A stretch of DNA of 64,000 nt from Hanleya hanleyi (lineage: Eukaryota; Mollusca; Polyplacophora; Lepidopleurida; Hanleyidae): assembly GCA_036873755.1 (NCBI GenBank), contig JAVTVY010036975.1:62001-126000 (forward strand), read 5' to 3'. Positions 33,230 to 45,300 of the stretch are shown piece after piece; the first letter of the stretch is position 1, and each line of letters opens with the position of its first letter. The notes under the pieces were generated by a model, which ran no database searches, was not told where the DNA came from, and was given only the letters and a program-made list of their open reading frames with translations. The position numbers and the translations under genes were made by a program.

Positions 33230-35280
33230 CTAGTACCTTTTTCTACTACTGTACATGAGTCCGTATGCCCAACATGACCTCAGATTATAACGTCGACGAC
33301 GCAGTCGTAGTCTACACCAGGAGACCTTCAATACGACATCATGCACGCCACTTTTGGACACCGAAAGTTACATTCACGCCAGTTGTAGTCTACATGGTGG
33401 GAGCTTCAAGAAGACAACCTACACGGCCCATTCAGAGCATGCATGGCCGATCAATCACTCAAACGCGCCCGTGCGCACTAGAAAATTATGTCGTACAATT
33501 ACTGCCACTACAATAAAGATAAATTCTGAACGACTATTACATGAAATTTATTTGTGCATCAGATACTTGCTGTGACAATGAAATGAGACAGTTAGGTCAT
33601 TGGTAGTTGCTGCAGCGCATTGTTGACAATCATAGCGAGCAATATATGTCAGTCGCATTGGTTGTTTAAACATAAACCTCCCATATGGATTGTAAGGTCA
33701 TATAATTCCTCACGGGTATTAATAATACGGAAGTCAGACAGAAGATCAAAATGTTGATGATTATATTATAGATTATGTGTGATACACAAACCGATTACGG
33801 ATCTATCCAATATAATGAGAGAATTCGTGACCCTTCAGTATGTTCATGTTAGTCAGGAATCTATAATGACCTATGTTTGACACAGAAGGATAAAGAGAAT
33901 ATTGAGTGGAAATCATTCATAGAGCCTTCCAGATTATGAATATCCCGTAGTAAGCCTATGGCCGATGTCTCCATACGAATGTATCTATACATGCACAATA
34001 CACAGACCCACGAATCTCATTAAACGAGAAAAAAAAAAAAAAAACGAAAAAGGATCGTTTAACTTTAAAACATAAGAAAACAAACTTATCATCATGATAA
34101 CATATAAACGTTTACTTTTTCAATATCATCGGTAAAAGGCAAATCGTTTTGAGAAAGGCTTTCGATTATGGTGACAATCCTGGAATTATCAGACCTTTAA
34201 AACCAGTTAAAGATAAAATAATAATAAACGGATGAATCTATGTGTTTTATTTGTCTCTGGAGTTTGTTGATATGCGAAAGTAATTCATCAAGGCGCCCGA
34301 AATGACAAAACAAAAACAAAAAGAATTCCCGTGAGTGACACGCTTCTTATTCGTATTCGTACATTTGAAGGATCAGCATTTCAGGTTCACCGGCACCTTC
34401 ACCCCCATCCCCAATACCTTCCGCAATTTCAGAAAGGTAGTGGGGTAAATTTTTTACAAATAGCAAATTGGTGTCACTGATGAAAAGATCTAATAGTAAG
34501 CTAGCTGAAGTTTCAAATAATGGAGGTTTAGTGGATACAAAGTTGCCGCAAAACTGGTGAATAACTGAATAGTAATATGTTTTGAAACATTTGTGAGCTT
34601 TGGTAATCTGTTTAAAGTAATTTCTAAGTTATTGAGTTTGGAAAAAGAAATACTGACCATGCTGAATCGCTATAACCCATTTTCTCATTCTTAATGCAAA
34701 AGAAAATCATCAAAACTAGATATTTTAAAAATATCGGCAGAGGATTCTTGGCAGCTCTTAAATGTTACCAAACTAGAATTTTGACAAATCTCCTAGCCAA
34801 ACTTGGGATCTAGTTTACCAATAATTAAGCTAACCAACATATTTAAGCATTTGTTTTACTTAAATATTCACCGGTTTTGCATATTATCGCATCGGGGTCA
34901 CCTGAATTATATGCGTGTAAAGATGTTGACATTTTTTAAACAGTGACACAAATATGTTATAACAACCACAGCTCAACACACAGAACTCACACTAATTGTC
35001 TCCATGGAGAAAATGTACCCTTCTCACTGATCACATATCAAAGGTGCCAAACGCTAAAATCGTGTTCCTTTCGGGACAGACTGTCAGGGGTGGTGGTGTT
35101 GAAAAAGAAAACTATACTGTGACTGTCTTATTCTTTCGTTCTTTTTCTTCCAAATATTTAAATTTCTGCGAATATAAGACAATTTTTTTAGTTCACCTTA
35201 GATTTTTAATATATCAGATAAATAGAAAAGTCGAAATGTATTGTGGGAAAATGACACTGTGACGTCATCAGAACAGACAT
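33230..35280. other. No gene seen between the 39-bp and 18-bp arrays
   Basis: AT-rich sequence with an A run near 34030-34045. Frames at 33265-33575 and 34996-35262 have no recognisable features. Confidence 0.5.
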
Positions 35281-35289
35281 GATTTCCTG

Positions 35290-36628
35290 CCAGAGCTTGA
35301 CCCAAGGGTATATGGTGATCCAAGGGTATAGGGTGACCCAAGGGTATAGTGTGACCCAAGGATATAGGGTGACCCAAGGGTATAGGGTGACCCAAGTGTA
35401 TAGGGTGACCCAAGGGTATAGGGTGACTCAAGGGTATATGGTGACCCAAGGGTATAGGGTGACACAAGGGTATAGTGTGACCCAAGGGTATAGGGTGACC
35501 CAGGGATATAGGGTGACCCAAGGGTATAGGGTGACCCAAGGGTATAGTGTGACCCAAGGGTATAGGGTTACCCAAGTGTATAGGGTGACCCAAGGGTATA
35601 GGGTGACCCAAGGGTATAGGGTGACCCAAGGGTATAGGGTGACCCAAGGGTATAGTGTGACCCAAGGGTATAGTGTGACCCAAGGGTATAGGGTGACCCA
35701 AGGGTATACGGTGACCCAAGGGTATAGTGTGACCCAAGGGTATAGTGTGACCCAAGGGTATAGTGTGACCCAAGGGTATAGTGTGACCCAAGGGTATAGT
35801 GTGACCCAAGGGTATACGGTGACCCAAGGGTATAGGGTGACCCAAGGGTATAGTGTGACCCAAGGGTATACGGTGACCCAAGGGTATACGGTGACCCAAG
35901 GGTATAGGGTGACCCAAGGGTATAGGGTGACCCAAGTGTATAGGGTGACCCAAGGGTATAGGGTGACCCAAGGGTATAGGGTGACCCAAGGGTATAGGGT
36001 GACCCAAGGGTATAGGGTGACCCAAGGGTATAGGGTGACCCAAAAGTATAGGGTGACCCAAGGGTATAGGGTGACCCAAGGGTATAGGGTGACCCAACGG
36101 TATAGGGTGACCCAAGGGTATAGTGTGACCCAAGGGTATAGTGTGACCCAAGGGTATAGGGTGACCCAAGGGTATAGGGTGACCCAAGGGTATAGGGTGA
36201 CCCAACGGTATAGGGTGACCCAACGGCATAGGGTGACCCAAGGGTATAGTGTGACCCAAGGGTATAGTGTGACCCAAGGGTATAGGGTGACCCAAGGGTA
36301 TAGGGTGCCCCAAGGGTATAGGGTGACCCAAGGGTATAGGGTGACCCAAGGGTATAGGGTGACCCAAGGTATAGTGTGACCCAAGGGTATAGTGTGACCC
36401 AAGGGTATAGGGTGACCCAAGGGTATAGGGTGACCCAAGGGTATAGGGTGACCCAAGGGTACAGGGTGACCCAAGGGTATAGGGTGACCCAAAAGTATAG
36501 GGTGACCCAAGGGTATAGGGTGACCCAAGGGTATAGTGTGACCCAAGGGTATAGTGTGACCCAAGGTTATAGGGTGACCCAAGGGTATAGGGTGACCCAA
36601 GGGTATAGGGTGACCCAAGGGTATAGTA
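35290..36628. repeat. 18-bp minisatellite, about 74 copies
   Basis: The consensus CCCAAGGGTATAGGGTGA repeats from 35290 to 36628. Common variants are TATAGTGTGA and TATACGGTGA, rarer ones CCAAGTGTAT and CCAAAAGTAT. One 17-base unit near 36361-36378 breaks the frame. Because 18 is a multiple of three and the unit is stop-free in several frames, it yields spurious frames of up to 489 codons on both strands (TQGYRV, IPLGHP, YPWVTL repeats). Confidence 0.95.
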
Positions 36629-37099
36629 TGGAAGGTTTAAACCCCCTAGCACCAGATTGTTTACCAACTAAGTTGTGAAATGTACCGAAAGTTTGGGAAG
36701 TACAACTCTGATATTGAGAGAATGATAGTATGAAAAGTTACTCGATTTTCTATCGGCGATATAAAGCGAACGTATAAGGCGCCAGAGCATTAAAACCTAA
36801 GTTCGATAATAATTGACAGTTTCTCATCACTAAGCTGAGGAGGCCGATTCTTATTTATTTATGTATTTATCATTATCTCGAGGGGGCGACTGGGAAGGGT
36901 TTGAAGTCGAATAGAATCGATCGACTTTACATTGAAAACGTATCGACAGGGAGATAAGTAGCGTTGGTGGATTTCTTTGATCTTGCATAATTGGTATTAG
37001 CAAGTACGTAGTCGTGTAACGCAAGTATACTATCAGCATGGCCAGTCCAAGAAGTCCACTTAGTGTTAGAGATAGAAGAAATTAAAACAGAATTACAAC

Positions 37100-39870
37100 A
37101 AAGTTAGCCTCATCCGATCTCACGAAGATGACACAAGAATACAAAAATACTTTTGCCGAAAATATAACCACTATGTTTGAGAAGAGTGCTGATGCTAGTT
37201 TTTCAGCATACGTCAATAAAAACAACACAAGAATACACAAACCATGGTTCGGTAAATTTTGCCTTCAACTGAGGGAAAAGTATCACGTAGCGAGAAGAAT
37301 AAATTTGATAAATAATAATACCCATACAAATAAACAGAATCTAGTGAAAGCTTATAAACTGTACCAAAAAAAATGATGAATAAATTTGTAAACAAAAGTC
37401 GTAAAAATTTACAAAAAAATCCGTAACATGCGTTCAAAACAAACAAGCGTTACTGGAAATTAGCGAATAGCATAAATAGTAAGCAAAATAACAATTCTGA
37501 TATAAAGATTGAAACACTGTATGAGTACTTAAGACATAAACGAATACGAACAGAATGAAAGCGAAAATGAACGGTTCTTTCTTGATCAAAACAGTTTTGT
37601 ATGATGGCATAAACATTCCTATTACTGAATCTGAGATACTAACAGCAATAAAATACATGAAAACAACAAAAGCCCCGGCATAGATACTATTTTAAACGAA
37701 CACATCGAAAAGACAACCCACATTATTTTGCCAATATACAAGTGATTTTTTTCAACCTGATTCTAGGTAGTGGAATATTACCGAAAAAGTGGCTCATTGA
37801 AGTTACACACCCAGTTTTCAAAAACCAAGAAGATGGCAATACCTCAGGGACTTACAGACCCATAACGATTTTTAGCTGTATGAGGAACTTATTCACCTCA
37901 ACTTTGAATAATCGCTTAGAAGAATATCTGGAAAGTAACGATTTACTCAGTGAAAGCCAATGCGGCTTTAGGAAAAGATAAGCCACGCTTGATAATTTGT
38001 CTATTTTACATGCTCTCACAGACTACATGAATCACGAAAGAGGAAACTATACTGTGCTTCTATCGACTTTGACTTCCGGAAGGCATTCGATAAAGAATAG
38101 AAAGGTGGTCTATGGCAAAAATTAATCAGATATGGAATAAAAGGTAAAATTTTCAATGTCATACGTAACATGTACACAAATATTAGATGTGTGAAATTTG
38201 ATAATAACATCTCATCCGACTAATCGTAAGACAAGTGTAAGGTAAGGAGAGAATTTATCCCATATTTTATTTTCATTGTTTATGAATGACCTGGAAGATT
38301 TCCTTTTAGAAAAAGTAGAAGGTATTCGCATCGCCAGTGATGTAGATAATCTACTGGTACATATATGATTGTCTTGCTATATGAGGATGATACTATTATT
38401 GTAGCACAAAGCCCTGCAAGGCCCTTTCAGAGTATTGCCATATCGGGAAACTTGACATTAATATAAATAAAACCAAAAAAAATTGTTTTTGGTTCCAGAA
38501 AATGTGATCATGACTTTCTCATTACCGGTAAAAACATCATAAAAATTGTTGATATGTACAAATATCTTGGTATTATTTTAAGGAAAACTGAATCATTTGT
38601 TTATGCTATCAAATGCATAGTCGAGCAGCCAGGTAAAGCATATAAGAAAGGAAACTTATGTCTTCCTAATGACTGTCAGCTTCGTCTTTTTGACCAAACT
38701 GTTTTACGTTTATTACTGTATGATTGTGAGATTTGGGGATTTGGTAATATTGGTGTTATTGAAATGTTACAGGCAAATGTTCTTAAACATATATTTGGAG
38801 TCAGAAAAAGTACCCCTCATTTTATGTTGTACGGCGAGCTTAGTAGATACACGCTTATACGAAATATACAGAAGAGAATGTTGACCTTCTGGTCCAGGTT
38901 AATTCAGGGTAAGACATCCAAATTGTAATACTTGTTCTATAAACTTTTATATGAAGCTATGTATCTGGAAGTTTTATGAGTAAATGGATGAATTTCATAA
39001 AATTATCTTCAGATGAGTTGTGACGCAGTGATATTTGACTACCGTGAGCAACTCGTCGAAAGACACTAATTAGTTAGCCTTCAAAACTGTTATAAATCTA
39101 GAAAATTATCTGTTCTTTTTACCACCTAGAATATATTATTCATTGGTAAAATATAAACTATGTGATCACAAGTTGCCAATAGAATTCGGAGGATGGACCA
39201 TAGAATATGTACACTGTGTAACTCTAAGGTAATTAGAGGCGAACGTCATATATTCCACTTTTGCTACTTTGACCAAATTAGAAGCCACAATATTTCAAAG
39301 TATTACTTAACAGGCGACCTTGACAATAACTATTCCGAGCTCTTCAGCGCAAACCATTTTAAAACACTGTAAAAGTTAAGCTTGTTTATTTCAGCTATCA
39401 TGAATTTTTTTCCCGTCGTACAGTAAGATTAACCGAGTTTGATACTGTATTCTTATACCATATGTATTTGGTGAATACTTCCTGATTAAGTGCCCGTAAG
39501 TGTCAAAATGTATATATTTAGCAAAAAGCAACTTCAAAACGGATTCAAGTATGGAGACATTTAACTGTGTGTAAAATGTATATATATATACATGTATAAA
39601 GTAGAAGTATGTTTCATAGAGTGTATTTATGCATATAAGTAAATTAAACGCATACAATCTGTCTTTGTGCGTTGTAAAATACTGAACGAAAAACCTGTGT
39701 AAACTATATGTATATTCCATTTGTGTGCATGCATCTATATGCGTTATTATATGACTGTAACCACTGTATAGTGATAAATGACCATCTCCGCACGAAATGT
39801 TTATACGTAGTTTCACCACCTATGTCACAAATTGTGACCAGTGTGGAAATAAAGTTGAAGTTGAAGTTAA
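37100..39870 (+). mobile_element. Decayed non-LTR retrotransposon (LINE), RT to 3' tail
   Basis: Plus-strand relic broken by several frameshifts and stops. From about 37128 comes the region between endonuclease and RT (KPWFGKFCLQLREKY). RT pieces follow: SPGIDTIL-type text near 37670, TYRPITIFSC and ESQCGFRK at 37742-37981, and the C-terminal RT part at 38554-38928 (YKYLGIIL, YDCEIWGFG). A zinc-knuckle-like end near 39200 (ICTLC then HIFHFC) fits the CCHC tail of such elements. A 3' UTR follows, ending in GAAATAAAGTTGAAGTTGAAG near 39848-39869, which looks like a microsatellite-type LINE tail. The catalytic YxDD box is not readable, so the copy is dead. The clade is uncertain: I-, Jockey- or Nimb-like. 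Confidence 0.7.
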
Positions 39871-40268
39871 ATTGAGTTTGAGTGGTTACCTAGCAGCTTG
39901 TCGTTGTCTGTCAGAGAATCCCCGAATGAAAACAGCGCAAAGAAATTTAGATGCCTACACGTTCTGTCAAACCGGATATTCTTGTCAGGGAATCAACGGA
40001 AGGAGATACGTCCTATCAAACCGGATACCTGTAGCTATCGGACCACAGTCATTATGTATGGATATACATAGCCTTATGATTCACACTAGAAGAAAGGAGT
40101 AGGTTAATGCAAAACGACAACACGATTTTAATTCAACTGCACTTCCGGGAAAATCCCGCCGTGCAAATAAACATGTCAAGGACTTTTAACAATCAAGAAA
40201 ATATGAAAATTTGCCAATTCTGATAGAGATCTAGCTCCTCCTAACAAATGACGTGATCGTGGAAGATG

Positions 40269-40279
40269 TATATAAATAG
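40269..40279 (+). promoter_or_regulatory. TATA box of the 728-residue secreted protein gene
   Basis: TATATAAATAG lies 31 bases upstream of TTCAGAAC, a good initiator with A at 40300. The spacing is what TATA-driven metazoan promoters use. The predicted transcript would start with the noncoding exon that follows. Confidence 0.5.
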
Positions 40280-40299
40280 TACCCACATCTATATCGTTC

Positions 40300-40364
40300 A
40301 GAACTCACTGATCATATCTACCTAGACAGCCCGCTAAAATTGTCCTTTCATCGTGGGAAAAACT
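40300..40364 (+). other. Predicted noncoding first exon (5' UTR) of the 728-residue protein gene
   Basis: From the predicted start A at 40300 to a strong donor ACT|GTAAGT at 40365. The matching acceptor is AATTTCAG before 42331, giving a leader that continues GTAGTGAA and then the ATG at 42339. Neither piece has an upstream ATG before the start codon. The intron of about 2 kb between them holds a 5S-SINE and a LINE fragment. Confidence 0.45.
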
Positions 40365-40548
40365 GTAAGTATTTTCCGAGTATATTGTGTAACTACAGGT
40401 AGTCATTATCTTGACAAGTCTTTCAGTGATTTCCTATATATACACACATGTATGTTGGACCATACATGTTTAGCACTACAATATACAGTTTAGCTCAAAA
40501 CTCTACATTTTGTGTATTTTTATTTCTTTTATATACATGTATATGGGG

Positions 40549-40805
40549 TGAGTGACTGAGTGCATAGAATGTAACGTCGCTTTCAACATTATTTCAGTCA
40601 TATAGCGATGAACCATCTAAGCACCACTCAGCCAAGTTGTGTTCCCGCTACTTCAAGAGGAAATCTCTGAAGCAGTATGGAGTCAGACACCCTTCATCCA
40701 CCCTATAAACACTGAGGACAGCACACAAGACACATACAGGACGCTTACATGGTGCAACAAAGACACGTGATATTACAGTGCTAGACATCACATAATCAAG
40801 TTCCT
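40549..40805 (-). mobile_element. SINE-like element, same family as at 19.3 kb
   Basis: Shared blocks: GTGAGTGACTGAGTGCATAG, TTATTTCAGTCATATAGCGA, AAGCACCACTCAGCCAAGTT and ATTACAGTGCTAGACATCAC. It sits about 185 bases downstream of the noncoding exon of the 728-residue gene. Confidence 0.6.
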
Positions 40806-41324
40806 AAATGTATACGTAAAATCCATGAACATTTTAAGATGATAAATAAACAAAAATATTGTAAACTATTCGTATGCCGTTAATATACCTTTCAAAACAT
40901 GAGCAGCAGTTTCATTGAGACGGCATGATATCAACCTTTGTTTTTATTCGCTATTCGGTCAAAGGCATGCGTATTAAAAATCTAAGGTGTGAATTCTCTG
41001 TCTTTTTCTCGCGACATTTATTGCCTATACCTCGCCTCCAAGTGCAGTAAGAGTATAGCGAGTATAATGGGTGAAATTCCCCAAATAACGTGCCGGTAAG
41101 GTAGAAGTTGAGAATAAAACATTACAAATGAAATAGTTCATCACTGCCTTAGTGACAATAACTGTGTGATAATTTTCCGATGTTTAGTTTTAGAGATGGT
41201 AGAATATCGTATAACTGAGGCTTAGGATTGGACTAGGGGCTGGTCCGTTACTAATTATACTGTGATCATATGAATATTAATCAATATACCCTTCCTCAAA
41301 TAGTAGCATCTTTAAGGGTGCCAC

Positions 41325-41512
41325 TTAGAGATACTCGTGTTGGACGGTCAATACTTGGATGGGTGACCGGGTGCTGTACTGGCTGGGCTGATCGGTGTCC
41401 AGGGTAATAGGAACTGTGAGCACTCTCGTGTTCTGGCACATGTAGGCACCGTCGTGATATGACTGAAACAACGTTGAAAACGACGTTAAACTCTACTACT
41501 CACTCACTCAAT
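41325..41512 (+). mobile_element. 5S rRNA-derived SINE, 5' truncated
   Basis: GGTCAATACTTGGATGGGTG followed by ACCGGGTGCTGTACTGG keeps the 5S C-box region. The body and tail (CACCGTCGTGATATGACTGA, ACGTTGAAAACGACGTTAAA, CACTCACTCAATTAC) match the copy at 56.2 kb on the other strand. It lies in intron 1 of the 728-residue gene. Confidence 0.8.
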
Positions 41513-41883
41513 TACTCGTGTTGGAAGGGCTTTTTGTCTGATACTGATGATTATTCGCAAAAATGTGAAAAGTGAATAGAACACATCAAAACTAACTTCT
41601 GTTAAAACAGCTTGATTTATCTACCATACGGCCTCCGGGGTGTTTAGTGATGACAGTTACGGGGTGTGATTCATCACATTCCAGGATGTGACACATCTTA
41701 GATCGCCTTGGTCAGGCAGGGTTTAGGCTATAGCGCCTTCAGTCCGGAGGTCCCGATATCCTACCACGGTTTAACGTCCCATTGATCCCAAGTGGCCTCA
41801 ATACGGAACATTGTTGTCACAGCCCCTATGCTGTTATAGGAGGGAAAAGTTTTAATTGGGCTGAATTGACAGAAGATCAGGCG

Positions 41884-42170
41884 AAGTTTCATGAGTAAAT
41901 GCATGAATTTCATAAAATTATCTTTAGATGAGTTGGGATGTAGTGATATTTGGCTACACCACAGTGTCGGGAACATACTCTGGTTCGCCATGTACCTCGA
42001 ACAGTTGCAACAAGATCAGTATCAGCAGACGTGCTTGGCCAGGCATCGTGAGCAACTCGTCGAAAGACACTGATTACTTAGTCTTCAAAAATGTTATCAA
42101 TCTCTACAATCATCTGTACATATTACCACCTAGAATATATTTTTCATTGGCAAAATATAGATTAGGATTC
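41884..42170 (+). mobile_element. Fragment of the same LINE as at 37-39.9 kb
   Basis: Closely matches 38965-39165: shared text includes ATGAATTTCATAAAATTATC, GTGAGCAACTCGTCGAAAGA and ACCACCTAGAATATAT. This copy keeps about 85 bases between GTGATATTTGGCTAC and GTGAGCAACTC that the 39-kb copy has lost. It sits in the first intron of the 728-residue protein gene. Confidence 0.7.
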
Positions 42171-42338
42171 GTTTAAGTATCATATTTGAACGCAGGGATA
42201 ATATGCGTACATGAAACAGAAACTAAATATTTGCAAGAGATGAAAATTATGTGTATTCCTATATACATGTATAAGCATGGGACAGTTTGAGTATAATAAT
42301 ACAACGGAGCTTGTTTAATATGAATTTCAGGTAGTGAA

Positions 42339-45300
42339 ATGTGGATCATTCCGCAAGCATTCGTCCTTGGCATAGTGCTTCTGCAAGGTAAGCTAAAGAT
42401 TGTTTTATTTTGTTATAGATTTATGTCCCATGTTTCAAGGTTCCAGTGTGCAGTATGCCTCTTTTAACCTGACGTAGGCCAGATACCAGTGTTTGCATGC
42501 ATACACTGAATGTAGTATATATTTTAAGCAGTTAATGATGTGAATGTTGTTGGTGCTGTTGTATTATTCCTCCATTATTTGAGCAAATACTGGGAAATAT
42601 TTCAACGAAAGCTTTCGCCCCAACCATTCAAATATAAACTATCAAACAATTTCTAGAATTAATGAATGGAAAATATATTTTATGGCTAATATGCAAAAGA
42701 AAAATTGGAAACATATTGGAATTTGTCCAAAGAGTGTACTCCCAAGGTAAGAAAGATTGTAAAGGTGGCTATTCTTTGCTAGTCAAAAACAACATAAGCT
42801 CAAAGAGTCAGGAAAAGTACGATATCGTGTCTGCCGAGGAAAAGAAATTTATTTATATGGTACCATTCATGTGTTGCAAAAATACAAAATTACAATGGCT
42901 GCAATACAGAATAAATCATCGTATTCTAGCAACCAAAAATGATGAGGATACATGCACTTTCTGTAAACAGCAGGCTAAAACAATCGAGCATTTATTCTAC
43001 GACTGTAAAATTGTTGCTCAGTTAATGGAGTCCTTAAGGATTTGCAGTGCAATTAGTTCCTTTACTTGTGTCAATGTTATACATAATGATTGTGTATGCA
43101 TGAAGCACAACAATACAGTGAAACCCTTACCATAATTGAATTATAAATGTTGGTCAATCTGCACAATATGAATTAAGCTCATGTAAAATACAGAAAAAAA
43201 GGAAAGTTGCCATACAAATATTGGCACAGATAATTAATTTTAAACCATACATTTGACAATGAATTTTAAACAATTTCCCAAATTTATCTCTATGTACCAG
43301 TAACCAAGATAACTTTGTGAAATTGTTCAAAATTCATTGTCAGCTGTATGGTTTAAAATTAATCGTCTATGTCAATATTTGTATGGAAACCTCCCTCTTT
43401 ATGTATTTTGCAGCAGCTTAATCTGTATTGTATAACACTAAGATTGACCGAACGCGACAGCCTATGGTAAGCATTTCTCTTTATTGTCGGCTTCATGCTT
43501 GTCTTCTCAGTTTGTAACATTCACACAAGTCCAGGAACTAATCGCGCTGCACATGTAATGTCAGGGTTTTTTCAAAATACTCTGTAACAACAACAGCAAC
43601 ATCACTCGCTTCACCAAACCCTTAAATAAGTGTTCAAGTTAGTTATTTTAGAAAATGCATGATATTTTACGATTACACAGCTATGGCGAAAACGTGTTTA
43701 GTGTGTCCCAGTATTTGCTGAAATAATGAAGAATAACATCCTGGACTTCGAGCTCAGATTTTAATAACAAAACAATACTCTCTCCATCCCCTTAAACCAT
43801 TTTATGCAAGATTGAGACAACTGATTAACACCTTGAAGATGTACAGTATGCATATTCACCAGTTTCGACCAAATTCGCGACGTATTTGTGCTTTGCTCGT
43901 TATTATTAACTCTTCATATACAGATTATAAAACAATCAGTATTTACCCGGGGTTATACAGAGTGTCTTTACTTTTAGTTAATCAGAGAGTTGAAGTTTTT
44001 AAATCAGACATTTCTCTGTCAAAACTATTTTTATAACTCGCAAGAGGAAATCGAAATTAATTACGGTAAACAATAAAACTTCCTACTTTTCTCGTGCACT
44101 TGACTCATAGAAACGGAAAAATAGATATGATATCTTTTAACTATCGATATTTCCGTTTCTGATCAATCAGAGCGAGAAATGACATTCCCATAAGCAAAGG
44201 TTCAATCATTTGTAAAATAGATTTTAAGTTCTTCCGTTGGTAGATTCACTAACAACTCATCAGATTCGGTAACATTTCCTTCAGTAGAATCAGTAACACT
44301 CTAATTATAACTAGTGATCGGCTTTAGAATATATCCAATAACTTATATTAATATAGATTGAATGTAGTTCCTTGTTCAATGTATGCGATGCACTGATATC
44401 CACACTGGTCTTCCGAATATCCATCTTCCTTTGAAGAAAGCAATGTCAGCTAGTTCTTCTTCATACATTGATCATGTTGATGTTACACTCAAGGTTCCTC
44501 AAGGTTCCCCACGCTGGAGGGTTCTATAAACGAGCACTCTATAGGCGGATTCACTTCCGCCTATCAACTTAGCACAGTCCTAAAATGTTCTATACAATTT
44601 CCCCCAGGTGCTCTGAAGCCGAGAGTGTATCTCCCTAAAAAAAAACTCGTTTCTATATATTTCAGCTGCATTATGTATGCCATCACGAGAGATTGTACAA
44701 CTTGAAGACAGGATTACATTGGTTAACGCGAAGAAAACGGCGGCATCATCTCGAGAGGAATCTCGGTCAGTCAACGAACAGAGAGACGTCACAGGAGATG
44801 ACATAAACGAACCATACCGTATGTCGTCTTTATGTTGCTTTCTTCCCTGACAAGTCAACACGAATCGTTACTCGAGTTAATATCACGATCAATTACCTCG
44901 GCCCCTAGCTGGAAAACGTCTTTCTATTGTTGACCCCATAATTCTCCGTGGATGAAGACTATCAATTGAATGTGGAATCTGCCATATTGTTAGGCAAGTT
45001 CCAAACCGTCGGGATCTGGAACAGAGAACAAGTATGGGGATTTGAACCAAAATGTTGCTCATAATGTATTTATAATATTATTTTAAAACAGAACGTTTTC
45101 GTAATTCAATATTTTGGTCATTTTTACTCTTCATATCGACAGAGGAATAAAGATCTACACGAAAGATTCTTCGATCCGTAGAGGTCCATTATTTTATTCA
45201 CTTGCGTATTAATTACAGAGAGTGGAGCTCTGGTAGGAGTTGCTGTAGATCCAGAATTTAACACTGTCGATGTCAACAACACTGGTGTTGGTCCCTACAG

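Noticed and set aside
35198..36667. Open frames of 489, 396 and 366 codons over the 18-bp array
   Set aside because: The 18-base unit is a multiple of three and free of stops in several frames, so long frames appear on both strands by structure alone. No unique domain, signal or splice support.
39391..39819. 142-codon minus-strand frame
   Set aside because: Antisense to the AT-rich 3' UTR of the LINE at 37-39.9 kb; no domain.
44580..44861. 93-codon minus-strand frame
   Set aside because: Antisense shadow of the plus-strand exon at 44666-44818, which has splice sites and matching phase.
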